From contig NZ_JAELXV010000001.1 in assembly GCF_016427535.1 (NCBI RefSeq), positions 806,001 through 870,000 of the forward strand: a stretch of DNA of 64,000 bases, in the 5' to 3' direction. Of the stretch, positions 33,243 to 41,891 are shown one piece after another. Both the position numbers and the translations under genes were made by a program. Within the stretch, counting starts at the first letter, position 1, and each line of letters starts with the position of its first letter. Source of the stretch: Hymenobacter sp. BT559 (GTDB lineage Bacteria; Bacteroidota; Bacteroidia; Cytophagales; Hymenobacteraceae). The notes below the pieces were generated by a model. The model was not told where the DNA came from. It ran no database searches and saw nothing but the letters and a program-made list of their open reading frames with translations.

Positions 33243-34466
33243 ATGAAACAGCGTTTGCTATCCGTCCTAGGTTGCTCGCTTGTGTTGCTGTCGTGCTCAC
33301 GCAACAAAGACGAGGTAACGCCTGAGCCTTCCACCGCGCCCCCCGTCGAAACTGCTGCCCCTAACACTACTTACCAGCCGGCATTTGCGGGCCAAACTCG
33401 GGTAGGTAGCGTCACGACGCCCACCAGCAGCTACCGGTCCACGGTCGTTACATCTTCGCTAACCAGCCCTTGGGGCGTCACTAGCCTGCCCGATGGCCGC
33501 CTGCTTGTGACCGAGAAAGCCGGCCAAATGCGTATCGTGACCGCTACCGGTGCGGTTAGCGCTCCTATTACGGGGATGCCGGCGGTGAATGCCGCTGGGC
33601 AGGGCGGCTTGCTAGGCGTGTGTCTCGACCCCGATTTTGCTACCAACCGATTGGTGTACTGGTCGTTTTCGGAAGCTCGCCCCGGCGGCAACCTAACGGC
33701 TATCGGTAAAGGCCGTCTGGCAACCGACGAGCGGACGATTGAGGGCGCCACCGTCATCTATCGGGCCGAGCCTGCGTATGCGGGCACCCTGCACTACGGC
33801 GGCCGGGTGGTGTTTGACCGCTCGGGCAACCTGCTGGTGAGCACCGGCGAGCGCTCAGACCTGGCCACGCGGCCCCAGGCGCAGGTGGTTTCGTCGGCCC
33901 TGGGTAAGATTATTCGCATCACCAAGGATGGGCAGCCGGCGCCCGGCAACCCCACGTTTACGCAGGCGGGGGCTCGCCCCGAGCTGTACTCTATTGGCCA
34001 CCGCAATCCGCAGGGGCTGGCCATCCAGCCAACGACCGGCGACCTGTGGCAGAGTGAGCACGGACCTAGGGGCGGCGATGAGCTCAACCACATTCGGGCG
34101 GGCGCTAACTATGGCTGGCCCACCATTACCTACGGCATAGAATATAGCGGCCAGCCGATAGGCGGAAGCATTCAGCAAAGCTCGGGCCTAGAGCAGCCGG
34201 TGTACTACTGGGACCCGGTGGTATCGCCCAGCGGCATGGCCTTCTATACTGGCAACCGGGTAGCGGAATGGCAGAACAATCTGTTTATCGGCTCCTTGAG
34301 CGGCCAACACCTTTTGCGCTTGGTCATTGATAACAACCGAGTGCTGGGCGAAGAGCGGCTGCTGGCAAGCGAAGGGCAGCGCTTTCGGGACGTAACCCAG
34401 GGCACCGACGGCGCCTTGTACACCGTTACTGACCAAGGCCGGTTGTATCGCCTGGACCGGCCCTAG
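33243..34466 (+). CDS. PQQ-dependent sugar dehydrogenase-type lipoprotein
   Basis: A 407-residue periplasmic beta-propeller of the glucose/sorbosone dehydrogenase (GSDH) family. Lipobox LVLLSC at residues 15-20, then a Pro/Thr linker. Core motifs: SPWGVTSLPDGRLLVTEKAG, GQGGLLGVCLDPDFATNRLV, HYGGRVVFDRSGNLLVSTGE, SIGHRNPQGLAIQP and LWQSEHGPRGGDELN. The soluble sGDH-type enzymes oxidise aldose sugars with PQQ; many homologues have unknown substrates, and no PQQ synthesis genes are here. Single gene with its own terminator. Confidence 0.88.
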   Translation: MKQRLLSVLGCSLVLLSCSRNKDEVTPEPSTAPPVETAAPNTTYQPAFAGQTRVGSVTTPTSSYRSTVVTSSLTSPWGVTSLPDGRLLVTEKAGQMRIVTATGAVSAPITGMPAVNAAGQGGLLGVCLDPDFATNRLVYWSFSEARPGGNLTAIGKGRLATDERTIEGATVIYRAEPAYAGTLHYGGRVVFDRSGNLLVSTGERSDLATRPQAQVVSSALGKIIRITKDGQPAPGNPTFTQAGARPELYSIGHRNPQGLAIQPTTGDLWQSEHGPRGGDELNHIRAGANYGWPTITYGIEYSGQPIGGSIQQSSGLEQPVYYWDPVVSPSGMAFYTGNRVAEWQNNLFIGSLSGQHLLRLVIDNNRVLGEERLLASEGQRFRDVTQGTDGALYTVTDQGRLYRLDRP

Positions 34467-34584
34467 GGCCCGCGGCCGAGCGTTTGCTCAGGTAGGTTTT
34501 ACTAGCTGCTTCGCGCAAAGCAACATGCTGGAGCCGGAGTGATTGATAATGAACAGTATGATTTTCAAGGGTGTTGCTATTGAG

Positions 34585-34615
34585 AAGACCTGCTCCAATG
34601 GGGCAGGTCTTTTTC
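34585..34615 (+). terminator. Terminator after the sugar dehydrogenase gene
   Basis: Stem AAGACCTGC / GCAGGTCTT with a 9-nt loop and T5, about 120 nt after the stop codon. Confidence 0.75.
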
Positions 34616-34675
34616 ATGCCCCTACCTTCGCGCTTCCATCTTGCCTAGGCTGCCGCAGCACGGTGGCTGCTCTCT

Positions 34676-37432
34676 ATGAACCACCTGTGGATTCCGGCCA
34701 GCGCCCTAGCTGGTAGTCTAATGCTTGCTTCCTGCCACACTTCCAAACCTGCGGCGGGCACCGGGCCCGTACTCGCTTCTGATGCCGCTGTGCCGGCGGC
34801 CGCCCGCCCCACGTGGCAGTCGAAGGCCTATAGCTTGTACCCTGATAGTGTGGTGCAGGGCATGCACCATGCCCGTGCCCTCTCCGCCACCGAGCTCACT
34901 TCAAACTACCAGAGCCCGGCCAATGCCTTCGTGAGTCCACAGGTGGTGTTTAAGTTCAGCATCAACGGCAAAGACAATGAGCTTCCCGTGGGGCAAGACA
35001 ACGTGTTCTTAGCGGTACCTAGGGCGGGGGGCGGCGCGCTCGAAACGCCGCTACTCGTGTTTGGCCAGCGCTACGTAGACCCCCGGCCCGTGCCGACCGA
35101 GGTATACCTAGCGCCCAATACGCAGCTGAAAATCAGGCTGGATATGCGCCCGGTGCTCGAAGCCTTTAAGAAGCAGGGTTACTACACCACCTTCAAGGGC
35201 GACAAGCTGTACAAGCAGGATTTCAAGCACGTGTTTGTGGCCGGTAACGTGGCGCCGCTGAGCTGGGACTTTGACAACTTGGTGAACAAGCCCGAGCTGG
35301 AACTGCACGACCCCGATGGCGACGGCATTTACGAAGTGACGCTGACGCTCAACGCCCCCAAGGCGTCCAAAACTACGGCCGCTAACTGGAAGCAGAGTAT
35401 CAATACTTCTGATTTTCCGCAGTATAGCTCGGGCCATGCGCTGGAAGATGCGCTGTATAACCTCGCGCTGGAAGAGGCAGGCCGGGCGGTGGAGCCCGAT
35501 AGCACCTTCCGCACTGGCAAGGAATGGGCCGGCGTGTGGACGCGTGACATCAGCTACTCTATCATCTTGGCGCAGGCCGCTTTGCAGCCCAAGGTGGCCA
35601 TGAACAGCCTGTTGCGCAAGGTGTCGGCCGAGGGCCGCATTATTCAGGACACCGGTACGGGTGGGGCCTACCCGTGCTCGACCGACCGCATGATATGGGC
35701 AGTGGCTGCCTGGGAAATCTATAAAGTAACCGGCGACGAGGCGTGGCTGCGCAAGGTGTACCCAATTATAAAGCAGTCAATTGCCGACGACATGGCCAAT
35801 GCCTACGACCCGGTCACCGGCCTAGTGCGCGGCGAGTCGTCTTTCTTGGACTGGCGCGAGCAGACCTACCCGCGCTGGATGCAGCCGGTCGATATTTACC
35901 AAAGCGAGAACCTAGGGACCAACGCCGTGCACTTTCAGGCCAATACGGTGCTGGCCCTCATGGCTCGGCAGCTGGGCGAGCCCGCCGTGGCGGCCCGGCA
36001 CGAGCAGGCCGCGGCCACCATCAAGGCTGGCCTGAACCAGCACCTCTGGCAAGAAAGCGCCGGCTACTACGGCCAGTACCTATATGGCCGCAACTACCTC
36101 ACGCTATCGCCCCGCGCCGAGGCCCTAGGGGAGGCGCTGAGCGTGTGGTTTGGTATAGCCGACGAGTCGCGAGCCAAGACGGTGGTGGCGCGCACGCCCA
36201 TTACCGATTTCGGCATTCCGTGCATTTACCCCCAGATTCCCGGCATTCCGCCTTACCACAACAACGCGGTGTGGCCCTTTGTGCAGAGCTACTGGGCACT
36301 GGCCGCCGCCAAGGCCGGCAATGAAGCCTCGCTCACCGAGAGCATGGCCGCTATTTATCGTCCCGCGGCGCTTTTCCTAACCAATAAGGAAAACTTTGTG
36401 GCCCAAAACGGCGACTACGCCGGTACCCAGATTAACAGCAGCAACATGCTGTGGAGTCTCTCGGGCAGCCTGAGCCTAGTTTACAAAATCCTGTTTGGCA
36501 TGCACTACGAGGCTGACCGGCTGATATTTCGGCCCTTCGTGCCACAAGCCTTCCAAGGCAACCGCAAGCTAACCAACGTGAAGTACCGCCAGGCGGTGCT
36601 GGATATCGACTTGCAGGGCTTCGGCAATGTCATCCAAACCATTACCCTAGATGGCCAGCCGCTGGCCGGCGCGGCTGTGCCCGCTACCCTCACGGGCCGC
36701 CACGCGCTGCGCATCGTGCTCAGCAGCCAAGCACCTGCCAGTTCGGCTATCAACAAAGTAGCCAATCTGTTTTCGCCCGAAACGCCGGTGGTTACGCTGA
36801 CCGGCAGCCGCTTGCACTGGCCGGCGCAACCCGGCGTGCAGCAATACAAAGTGGTGAAGGATGGACAGCTGCTAGCCACCATCAATACTACCGAGCAGGC
36901 AGTGGCGGCCACCGGCCCCTATGCCGAGTATCAGGTTATTGCCGTGGCGGGGAATGGGCTAGAGTCGTTTGCCAGCGAGCCGCTGCCAGTGGGAGGCCTA
37001 GGGGCTGCCCGGCAGGTGCAACTCGAAGCTGTGGCTGCCAAGGCTACGCAGCCTTACAAAGGCTATTCTGGCCAGGGATTCGTCGAAATCAGTACTACCA
37101 AGAACCGCACGCTCACCATTCCTGTTACAGTGCCCGAAGCTGGACTGTACGCCGTCGATTTTCGCTACGCTAATGGCAACGGGCCGGTTAATACCAATAA
37201 CAAGTGCGGCATCCGCACCTTACGCCTGGGTAGCAAGGCCCTAGGTACCATTGTGTTGCCGCAGCGTGGGGTAGAGGAGTGGTCGAACTGGGGCTTCACC
37301 AACGCCGTGCTAGTGCAGCTGCCTAAAGGCACGCACCAGCTCACGCTGGCCTACGAGCCGGCTAACACCAATATGAACGGCGCCGTGAACCAAGCCATGC
37401 TCGACTACTTGCGCGTGCAAAAAATAAAGTAA
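34676..37432 (+). CDS. Large lipoprotein glycoside hydrolase, (alpha/alpha)6 six-hairpin type with C-terminal CBM-like domain
   Basis: A 918-residue surface or periplasmic lipoprotein (lipobox MLASC, Cys at residue 20). Residues about 45-230 form beta-rich modules. From about 260 to 650 is an (alpha/alpha)6 barrel of the glycogen-debranching/trehalase/rhamnosidase superfamily, with GKEWAGVWTRDISYSI, GGAYPCSTDRMIWAVAAWEI, SFLDWREQTYPRWM and YHNNAVWPFVQSYWALAA. Residues about 780-915 (VQLEAVAAKATQPYKGYSGQ, VEWSNWGFTN-like pattern, LTLAYEPANTNMNGAVNQAM) resemble a CBM35/CBM6 jelly-roll. The exact GH family and substrate are not fixed from sequence. No transporter or regulator adjacent. Start ATG 34676 gives the lipobox. 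Confidence 0.8.
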   Translation: MNHLWIPASALAGSLMLASCHTSKPAAGTGPVLASDAAVPAAARPTWQSKAYSLYPDSVVQGMHHARALSATELTSNYQSPANAFVSPQVVFKFSINGKDNELPVGQDNVFLAVPRAGGGALETPLLVFGQRYVDPRPVPTEVYLAPNTQLKIRLDMRPVLEAFKKQGYYTTFKGDKLYKQDFKHVFVAGNVAPLSWDFDNLVNKPELELHDPDGDGIYEVTLTLNAPKASKTTAANWKQSINTSDFPQYSSGHALEDALYNLALEEAGRAVEPDSTFRTGKEWAGVWTRDISYSIILAQAALQPKVAMNSLLRKVSAEGRIIQDTGTGGAYPCSTDRMIWAVAAWEIYKVTGDEAWLRKVYPIIKQSIADDMANAYDPVTGLVRGESSFLDWREQTYPRWMQPVDIYQSENLGTNAVHFQANTVLALMARQLGEPAVAARHEQAAATIKAGLNQHLWQESAGYYGQYLYGRNYLTLSPRAEALGEALSVWFGIADESRAKTVVARTPITDFGIPCIYPQIPGIPPYHNNAVWPFVQSYWALAAAKAGNEASLTESMAAIYRPAALFLTNKENFVAQNGDYAGTQINSSNMLWSLSGSLSLVYKILFGMHYEADRLIFRPFVPQAFQGNRKLTNVKYRQAVLDIDLQGFGNVIQTITLDGQPLAGAAVPATLTGRHALRIVLSSQAPASSAINKVANLFSPETPVVTLTGSRLHWPAQPGVQQYKVVKDGQLLATINTTEQAVAATGPYAEYQVIAVAGNGLESFASEPLPVGGLGAARQVQLEAVAAKATQPYKGYSGQGFVEISTTKNRTLTIPVTVPEAGLYAVDFRYANGNGPVNTNNKCGIRTLRLGSKALGTIVLPQRGVEEWSNWGFTNAVLVQLPKGTHQLTLAYEPANTNMNGAVNQAMLDYLRVQKIK

Positions 37433-37467
37433 AACCGAGCCCTAGGCTTTTGGAGTAATTGCCCTGT

Positions 37468-38142
37468 ATGAAGCAACTTGTTGAGAAGCATCCGCTCGCC
37501 ATTCGGTGGTTTCACTGGCTGAACTTCCCGGTGCTGGCCCTCATGATTTGGAGCGGCCTCTGGATATACTGGGCCAACGATGTGTACCGCCTCGGCTGGG
37601 GCAATACCACGCTGTTTAAATTTTTTCCGCAGTCGTTCTACCAGGCCTTTCACCTCGACCACAAGCTGGCGCAGGGCATGTCGTGGCACTTCCTGCTAAT
37701 GTGGGCCTTCTTCCTGAATGGGCTGCTGTATGTGCTCTACACCTTCTTCTCTGGCGAGTGGCGCTACCTGCTGCCCAACCGCGACTCCTTCCGCGAAGCC
37801 GGGCAAGTGATATTGCACGACCTAGGGCTGCGCAAAACCGCGCCGCTGGTGCGCAAGTACAACGGTGCCCAACGCATAGCCTACACCGCCGTTATTCTCA
37901 TGGGCCTAGGGTCGCTGCTCACGGGCCTGGCTATTTATAAGCCGGTGCAGTTTGGCTGGCTCACGCGACTACTAGGTGGCTATGAGGCGGCTCGCGTCGA
38001 GCACTTTGTGCTAACCATTGGCTACGTACTGTTTTTTGTGGTGCACGTGGCCCAGGTAGTGCGCGCCGGCTGGAACAACTTTCGCTCGATGGTGGCTGGC
38101 TTTGAGGTGGCAGAAGTGCCAATGAATGAAGTGAAAAAGTAA
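37468..38142 (+). CDS. Cytochrome b561-type membrane subunit
   Basis: A 224-residue inner-membrane protein with four long hydrophobic helices, each carrying candidate haem-ligand His: HPLAIRWFHWLNFPVLALMI, FHLDHKLAQGMSWHFLLMWA, IAYTAVILMGLGSLLTGLAI and VEHFVLTIGYVLFFVVHVAQ. It belongs to the cytochrome b/b6-561 family that links quinones to periplasmic oxidoreductases. It lies about 106 nt upstream of a molybdopterin oxidoreductase gene on the same strand, so it is the likely electron partner. Start ATG 37468; an upstream TTG is possible. Confidence 0.88.
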   Translation: MKQLVEKHPLAIRWFHWLNFPVLALMIWSGLWIYWANDVYRLGWGNTTLFKFFPQSFYQAFHLDHKLAQGMSWHFLLMWAFFLNGLLYVLYTFFSGEWRYLLPNRDSFREAGQVILHDLGLRKTAPLVRKYNGAQRIAYTAVILMGLGSLLTGLAIYKPVQFGWLTRLLGGYEAARVEHFVLTIGYVLFFVVHVAQVVRAGWNNFRSMVAGFEVAEVPMNEVKK

Positions 38143-38248
38143 AAATCTCTGTAAGGTTTCGTAGCGTAGGGCGCAAAGCCGCGCGGGGTTTTGTTATAAC
38201 ATACCACGCGTTATAGCTCCGCGAAACCTAACAGGAAACCTACCTGAT

Positions 38249-39094
38249 ATGCAACCAGAAAATTCCATTCCCAAGCATCCCTCGCCCGATGGTCAGGACC
38301 TGACCCTGCCGCCCGGTTCGCCGCTGCAGCAGGAAGCGGCGCGGCGCACGCGGCGCTCATTCATTGTGGGTGGGCTGGCGGCCTTAGGTGGTGTGCTGGG
38401 CTGGCGCTACCTACTGCAGCGCCCCGATGCCGACGGCACGCCCAAGCCATTTCGGCGAGTGCTCGATGCCAACGGCCGCCTATCATCTGCTTACTTTAAA
38501 GAAACGCGGCTGGCCCGCGAGTTTCCTAGAAGTCAGGCGGTAAAGAAGGTGCGAACCAATGGTAGCGCCGGCCTGGAGTCGGAAATTGATTTGGAGGCCT
38601 GGCGCATGGTAGTGCAGCCCTACGGCGGCGGCAAAGCCCAGGAGTTTACCCTAGCCGACATCAAGGCGCTACCCCGCGTCGAGATGAATACCGAGCTTAA
38701 GTGCATCGAGGGCTGGAGCATTTTGGTGAACTGGGCTGGCGCCCGCTTCGCCGATTTTCTGGCCAAGTACCCACTGGCTAGCCGCAGCGGTCAGCCAATC
38801 AAGGATATAGCTAACCCGCCCACCGACCTGGCGCCCTACGTGAGCGTGGTAACACCCGATGAGGAGTACTACGTGGGTCTCGATATACACAGCGCCATCC
38901 ACCCCCAAACGCTGCTCTGCTACGAGATTAACGGCGAGCCCCTAAGTATCGCGCATGGCGCACCTCTGCGCTTGGTCACGCCGCTCAAGTACGGTATCAA
39001 GCACCTGAAACGCATCGGTACTATCTCTTTCGCCGACGAGCGCACTGCCGACTACTGGGCCGAGCAAGGCTACGACTGGGACTCGGGACATTAA
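38249..39094 (+). CDS. Molybdopterin-dependent oxidoreductase (sulfite oxidase family), Tat-exported
   Basis: A 281-residue protein with a Tat-type signal (RRTRRSFIVGGLAALGG at about 31-47) and a sulfite-oxidase-fold molybdopterin domain: LKCIEGWSILVNWAG, where Cys is the expected molybdenum ligand, YVSVVTPDEEYYVGLDI, and HGAPLRLVTPLKYGIKHLKR. The family includes MsrP-like methionine sulfoxide reductases and sulfite dehydrogenases; the dimerisation domain of true sulfite oxidases is missing. With the upstream cytochrome b it probably forms a periplasmic redox pair fed by menaquinol (inference). The stop is 3 nt from an inverted repeat. Confidence 0.9.
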   Translation: MQPENSIPKHPSPDGQDLTLPPGSPLQQEAARRTRRSFIVGGLAALGGVLGWRYLLQRPDADGTPKPFRRVLDANGRLSSAYFKETRLAREFPRSQAVKKVRTNGSAGLESEIDLEAWRMVVQPYGGGKAQEFTLADIKALPRVEMNTELKCIEGWSILVNWAGARFADFLAKYPLASRSGQPIKDIANPPTDLAPYVSVVTPDEEYYVGLDIHSAIHPQTLLCYEINGEPLSIAHGAPLRLVTPLKYGIKHLKRIGTISFADERTADYWAEQGYDWDSGH

Positions 39095-39096
39095 AG

Positions 39097-39189
39097 TAAT
39101 GAGTAATGAGCAATGAACAAGGAGCAATGAACAGCCGAGAAAGCTCACCCTCTCAGCTATTCATTGCTCCTTGTTCATTGCTCATTACT
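39097..39189. repeat. Word-repeat inverted element
   Basis: Left arm words GTAATGAGCAATGAACAAGG and right arm CCTTGTTCATTGCTCATTAC are exact reverse complements; the hexamer-like word (G)AGCAATGAAC is itself repeated. It fills the gap between two convergent stop codons with 0-3 nt to spare. Confidence 0.88.
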
Positions 39190-39585
39190 TTAAAACACTA
39201 CTCGTATTTCGTAGTGCTCTTCTTTGGCGCCGTCTGCATTGGGCACGCGCCAAGCGCCTACGCGGCTTGGGCCGTAGCCTAGGTTCACTTTTACCCATTC
39301 GTCGCGGGTGGGTAGCAGGCCCAGGATGTCGGCTTCGAGGCGGTGCAGGTCGTCGAGCGCGTCCTGGCGCTGCTGCACCAGCTCGTCGTGGTGCTGGTCG
39401 AAGGAGCCAGTAGGCGGGCGTTGCTCAAACTGCTCGGCCGATTGCTCTACCTGGGCATCGTGCAGCGGCTCGTTGCGGGTAGCAATGGTGAGCTTCTGCA
39501 AATCTTCTTTGGCGACGAGGTAGGCTTCTACCTTATCAACAATAGGTTGGAGGGAGGGGTCGAGGTAATCAAGGTTAGAGGCCAT
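39190..39585 (-). CDS. Hypothetical protein, helical/coiled-coil (131 aa)
   Basis: A 131-residue cytosolic protein, mostly charged helix with heptad-like spacing (LQPIVDKVEAYLVAKEDLQK, ELVQQRQDALDDLHRLEADI) and a short C-terminal strand region (VKVNLGYGPSRVGAW, EEHYEIRVVF). No catalytic motif. It is followed upstream by a small zinc-protein gene on the same strand (100 nt away). Probably real; function unknown. Confidence 0.68.
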   Translation of the reverse strand: MASNLDYLDPSLQPIVDKVEAYLVAKEDLQKLTIATRNEPLHDAQVEQSAEQFEQRPPTGSFDQHHDELVQQRQDALDDLHRLEADILGLLPTRDEWVKVNLGYGPSRVGAWRVPNADGAKEEHYEIRVVF

Positions 39586-39684
39586 CTGTTAAGTTGTCAG
39601 CTAAGAGCGGCTGGCAATTAGCTTAGGGTAAGGGGAAAGGAAAGTAGGAAAGAGGAGTAGCTTTAAAAAGTCGGCTGCCGCTGG

Positions 39685-39846
39685 CTAAGCGCTAGCAACT
39701 GCCTTTTCCTTGTTGCGCTGGCATTTTTCGCTACAATATTTCACGGCTTCCCAGTTGTTGCGCCACTTTTTGCGGTACTCGAAAGGCAGGCCGCAGGTGG
39801 CGCAAATTTTGGTGGGAAGCTGGCCTTTTTTGAGCGTAGCAGCCAT
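39685..39846 (-). CDS. DUF2256 small zinc-binding protein (53 aa)
   Basis: A 53-residue protein that I read from ATG 39846 to TAG 39685: MAATLKKGQLPTKICATCGL, PFEYRKKWRNNWEAVKYCSE, KCQRNKEKAVASA. The pattern CxxC then RKKW.NNW..VKYCSEKC is the signature of DUF2256, with four Cys that should bind one zinc. Function of the family is unknown; it is frequently found near unrelated redox and photolyase-type genes in other bacteria. It is too short for most gene-finding cutoffs and is easily missed. Confidence 0.85.
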   Translation of the reverse strand: MAATLKKGQLPTKICATCGLPFEYRKKWRNNWEAVKYCSEKCQRNKEKAVASA

Positions 39847-39952
39847 GAGAGGAAAAGAAAAGGGACGAACTGCCGGACCTTTGCCGCCCGGCTCGGTGCT
39901 GTTTACGTTTAAACGCCCACTGCTGGCTATCTGCCCCGCTTAGTTCCTCTCC

Positions 39953-40705
39953 ATGTCTACCCCTTCCCCCGACCTCCTCGGCCAAGCCTTGCTCGACTAC
40001 CAGCACGGCCAGCACAAAGCCGCCCTCACGGTGCAGTGCAACGTGGCCGACGATGAGCCGCTCCCCGCTGCCTATTTCTTTCGCACCCTGCTGGCCATGC
40101 CCGAGCTTGAGCGCCAAGCGCTTGACGAAGCCCGGGGCCGCGTGCTCGACCTAGGCGCCGGCGCTGGCTGCCATGCGCTGGAGCTGCAAAGCCGCGGCTT
40201 CACCGACGTGCGGGCCATCGACCAGTCGGCCGGCGCCGTGCAGGTGATGCAGGCTCGCGGCGTGCGCGAGGTGGCACAGCACGACATTATGGCGCCGCGC
40301 GCTGCCCAGGAGCGGCCCTACGATACTATTCTGATGCTCATGAATGGCCTAGGCCTGGCGGGCACCCTCGAAGGGCTCGATAAGTTTCTGGCCCACGCCC
40401 GCACCCTGCTCGCGCCCGATGGCCAGATTCTGGCTACTTCTTCCGACATCAGCTACCTCTACGAAGATGAAGAAGGCGCTTTGGTGCTCAATTTGAACGG
40501 CCCTTATTATGGCGAGGTCGAGTACACCTTCCGCTACAAAGACCAAGTGGGCGAGCCCTTCCCTTGGCTTTTTATCGACGCGTCGCTGCTGGAAGATGCC
40601 GCTCGCCAGGCGGGGTACGAGGTTGACTTTCTGGGCGAAGACGACAACAGCCAATACCTAGTCCGCCTGACGCTGGCCGGCGGTTTTGAGTCCGCGGCTG
40701 AATAA
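39953..40705 (+). CDS. Class I SAM-dependent methyltransferase
   Basis: A 250-residue methyltransferase. Motif I is RVLDLGAGAGCHALELQSRG (SAM-binding glycine loop), followed by VRAIDQSAGAVQVMQARGV with the acidic ribose-binding position, AQHDIM, and YDTILMLMNGLGLAGTLEGL. The substrate is unknown. It has an N-terminal helical extension (about 1-60) of the kind seen in small-molecule methyltransferases. Followed by a thioesterase gene 83 nt downstream on the same strand. Confidence 0.87.
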   Translation: MSTPSPDLLGQALLDYQHGQHKAALTVQCNVADDEPLPAAYFFRTLLAMPELERQALDEARGRVLDLGAGAGCHALELQSRGFTDVRAIDQSAGAVQVMQARGVREVAQHDIMAPRAAQERPYDTILMLMNGLGLAGTLEGLDKFLAHARTLLAPDGQILATSSDISYLYEDEEGALVLNLNGPYYGEVEYTFRYKDQVGEPFPWLFIDASLLEDAARQAGYEVDFLGEDDNSQYLVRLTLAGGFESAAE

Positions 40706-40788
40706 GCAGGCGCCTAGCCCGCCTAGGTCCCTCACCAATACCTATACCAGCTAAGACACACAACAGGGTGTCGTTCTTAAATTACTCC

Positions 40789-41211
40789 ATGCCGCATTCC
40801 CAAACCTACACCGTGCGCTGGGCCGAGCTCGACCCCAATGGCCACATGCGCCACTCGGCCTACGCCGACTTTGCCGCCGACCAGCGGGTGCACTGGCTGG
40901 CTAGCCAAGGTTTTGATGTCAAGCGCTTTGCGCACTTGCAGATTGGACCCATTCTGTTCCGCGAGGAAACTAAGTACCTGAAGGAAATTCACGCCGGCGA
41001 GCAAATCCGGGTAGAGGGCCGCGTAGTGGGCGGCACCCCCGATGGCGCCCGCTGGACCATCGAGCACACCATCTACAAAGCCGATGGCCGCGTGGCGGCT
41101 ACCGTCACGGTAGATGGCGCCTGGCTCGACCTGACGCGCCGCAAGCTCACAGTGCCCCCGCCCGAGCTAGCCGCCGCGCTCAAAGAAGAAGATAGCACGT
41201 CCGCCAACTAG
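40789..41211 (+). CDS. Acyl-CoA thioesterase (hotdog fold, 4HBT/YbgC-like)
   Basis: A 140-residue hotdog protein with the family opening YTVRWAELDPNGHMRHSAYA (Asp in the WAELD position is the expected catalytic residue) and FREETKYLKEIHAGEQIRVE in the central strands. It should hydrolyse short acyl-CoA or related thioesters; no exact substrate. ATG 40789 is preferred; a GTG at 40768 would add seven residues. The 3' end overlaps the convergent DinB gene by 4 nt. Confidence 0.85.
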   Translation: MPHSQTYTVRWAELDPNGHMRHSAYADFAADQRVHWLASQGFDVKRFAHLQIGPILFREETKYLKEIHAGEQIRVEGRVVGGTPDGARWTIEHTIYKADGRVAATVTVDGAWLDLTRRKLTVPPPELAAALKEEDSTSAN

Positions 41212-41753
41212 CCCTTCAGCACCTTGCTGATGCGGTTGAGTTGCTGCTGGTGGTGCAGCGTGTGGTCAAGGATAGACGTCACCGTTTGGCCAACCGTGAG
41301 CCAGCCCGCCCTAGGATGGCGAAATACCGTGTGCGTAAGCTTATTGCCCGGAAACTCATTTAGCACCTGCTCCAGCTGGCGCCGGATGCTGCCCCATTGC
41401 TCGCGCAGGGCGGCCAGTGGCGCAATTTCTTCGGGGGCCGGGGGCGCGGGCAGTGTGGGCGGTACCTTAAACTTGAGGCCGGGCAGGCGCAGGGCCATCC
41501 GCAGCAGCGTGCTCCGCAAGCGGTTTTTGAGGGTTGCCAGCCGCCAGGTATCGGCGCTGGCCGCCAGCGTTTTTTGGAGCGCGCCCACAATGCGCTGCTC
41601 CGCTGTTAGCAAGTGGTGAATGACTTGGGCGGCAGCCCATTGCCCCGGCACTGGCGCTACGTAGGCGCGGGGCCCTAGGGCTTCGGCTGTGGCCAAGGCA
41701 TTGTTGGTGGCGCGGTCGAGCTGCTCGACCAGCAGGTGTAAACGGTGGGTCAT
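41208..41753 (-). CDS. DinB-family four-helix protein
   Basis: A 181-residue four-helix-bundle protein of the DinB/YfiT superfamily. It has the metal-binding His pattern: a first His in QWAAAQVIHHLLTAEQRIVG and a pair in ILDHTLHHQQQLNRI. Many members are metal-dependent thiol S-transferases or have unknown roles. ATG 41753 (MTHRLHLLVEQL) starts the first helix; a longer frame to 41792 exists. Convergent with the thioesterase. Confidence 0.82.
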   Translation of the reverse strand: MTHRLHLLVEQLDRATNNALATAEALGPRAYVAPVPGQWAAAQVIHHLLTAEQRIVGALQKTLAASADTWRLATLKNRLRSTLLRMALRLPGLKFKVPPTLPAPPAPEEIAPLAALREQWGSIRRQLEQVLNEFPGNKLTHTVFRHPRAGWLTVGQTVTSILDHTLHHQQQLNRISKVLKG

Positions 41754-41795
41754 GGTAGGAGTGGGTGGGAGGGGAGAGAGCAGCGGAGGCAAGCG

Positions 41796-41803
41796 TAGCT
41801 TTG
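41796..41803 (+). promoter_or_regulatory. Possible -7 box TAGCTTTG for the AarF-type kinase gene
   Basis: Exact TAnnTTTG match, 89 nt upstream of the GTG start at 41892. No clear -33 element. Confidence 0.4.
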
Positions 41804-41891
41804 AGCAAAAGCTATGCCCTATTTACGTAAGCTACGCCGTCGGGGTGGGCCAGCTATACGCTCGGGGCCGTTGATTTAGTACCTTCACTTC

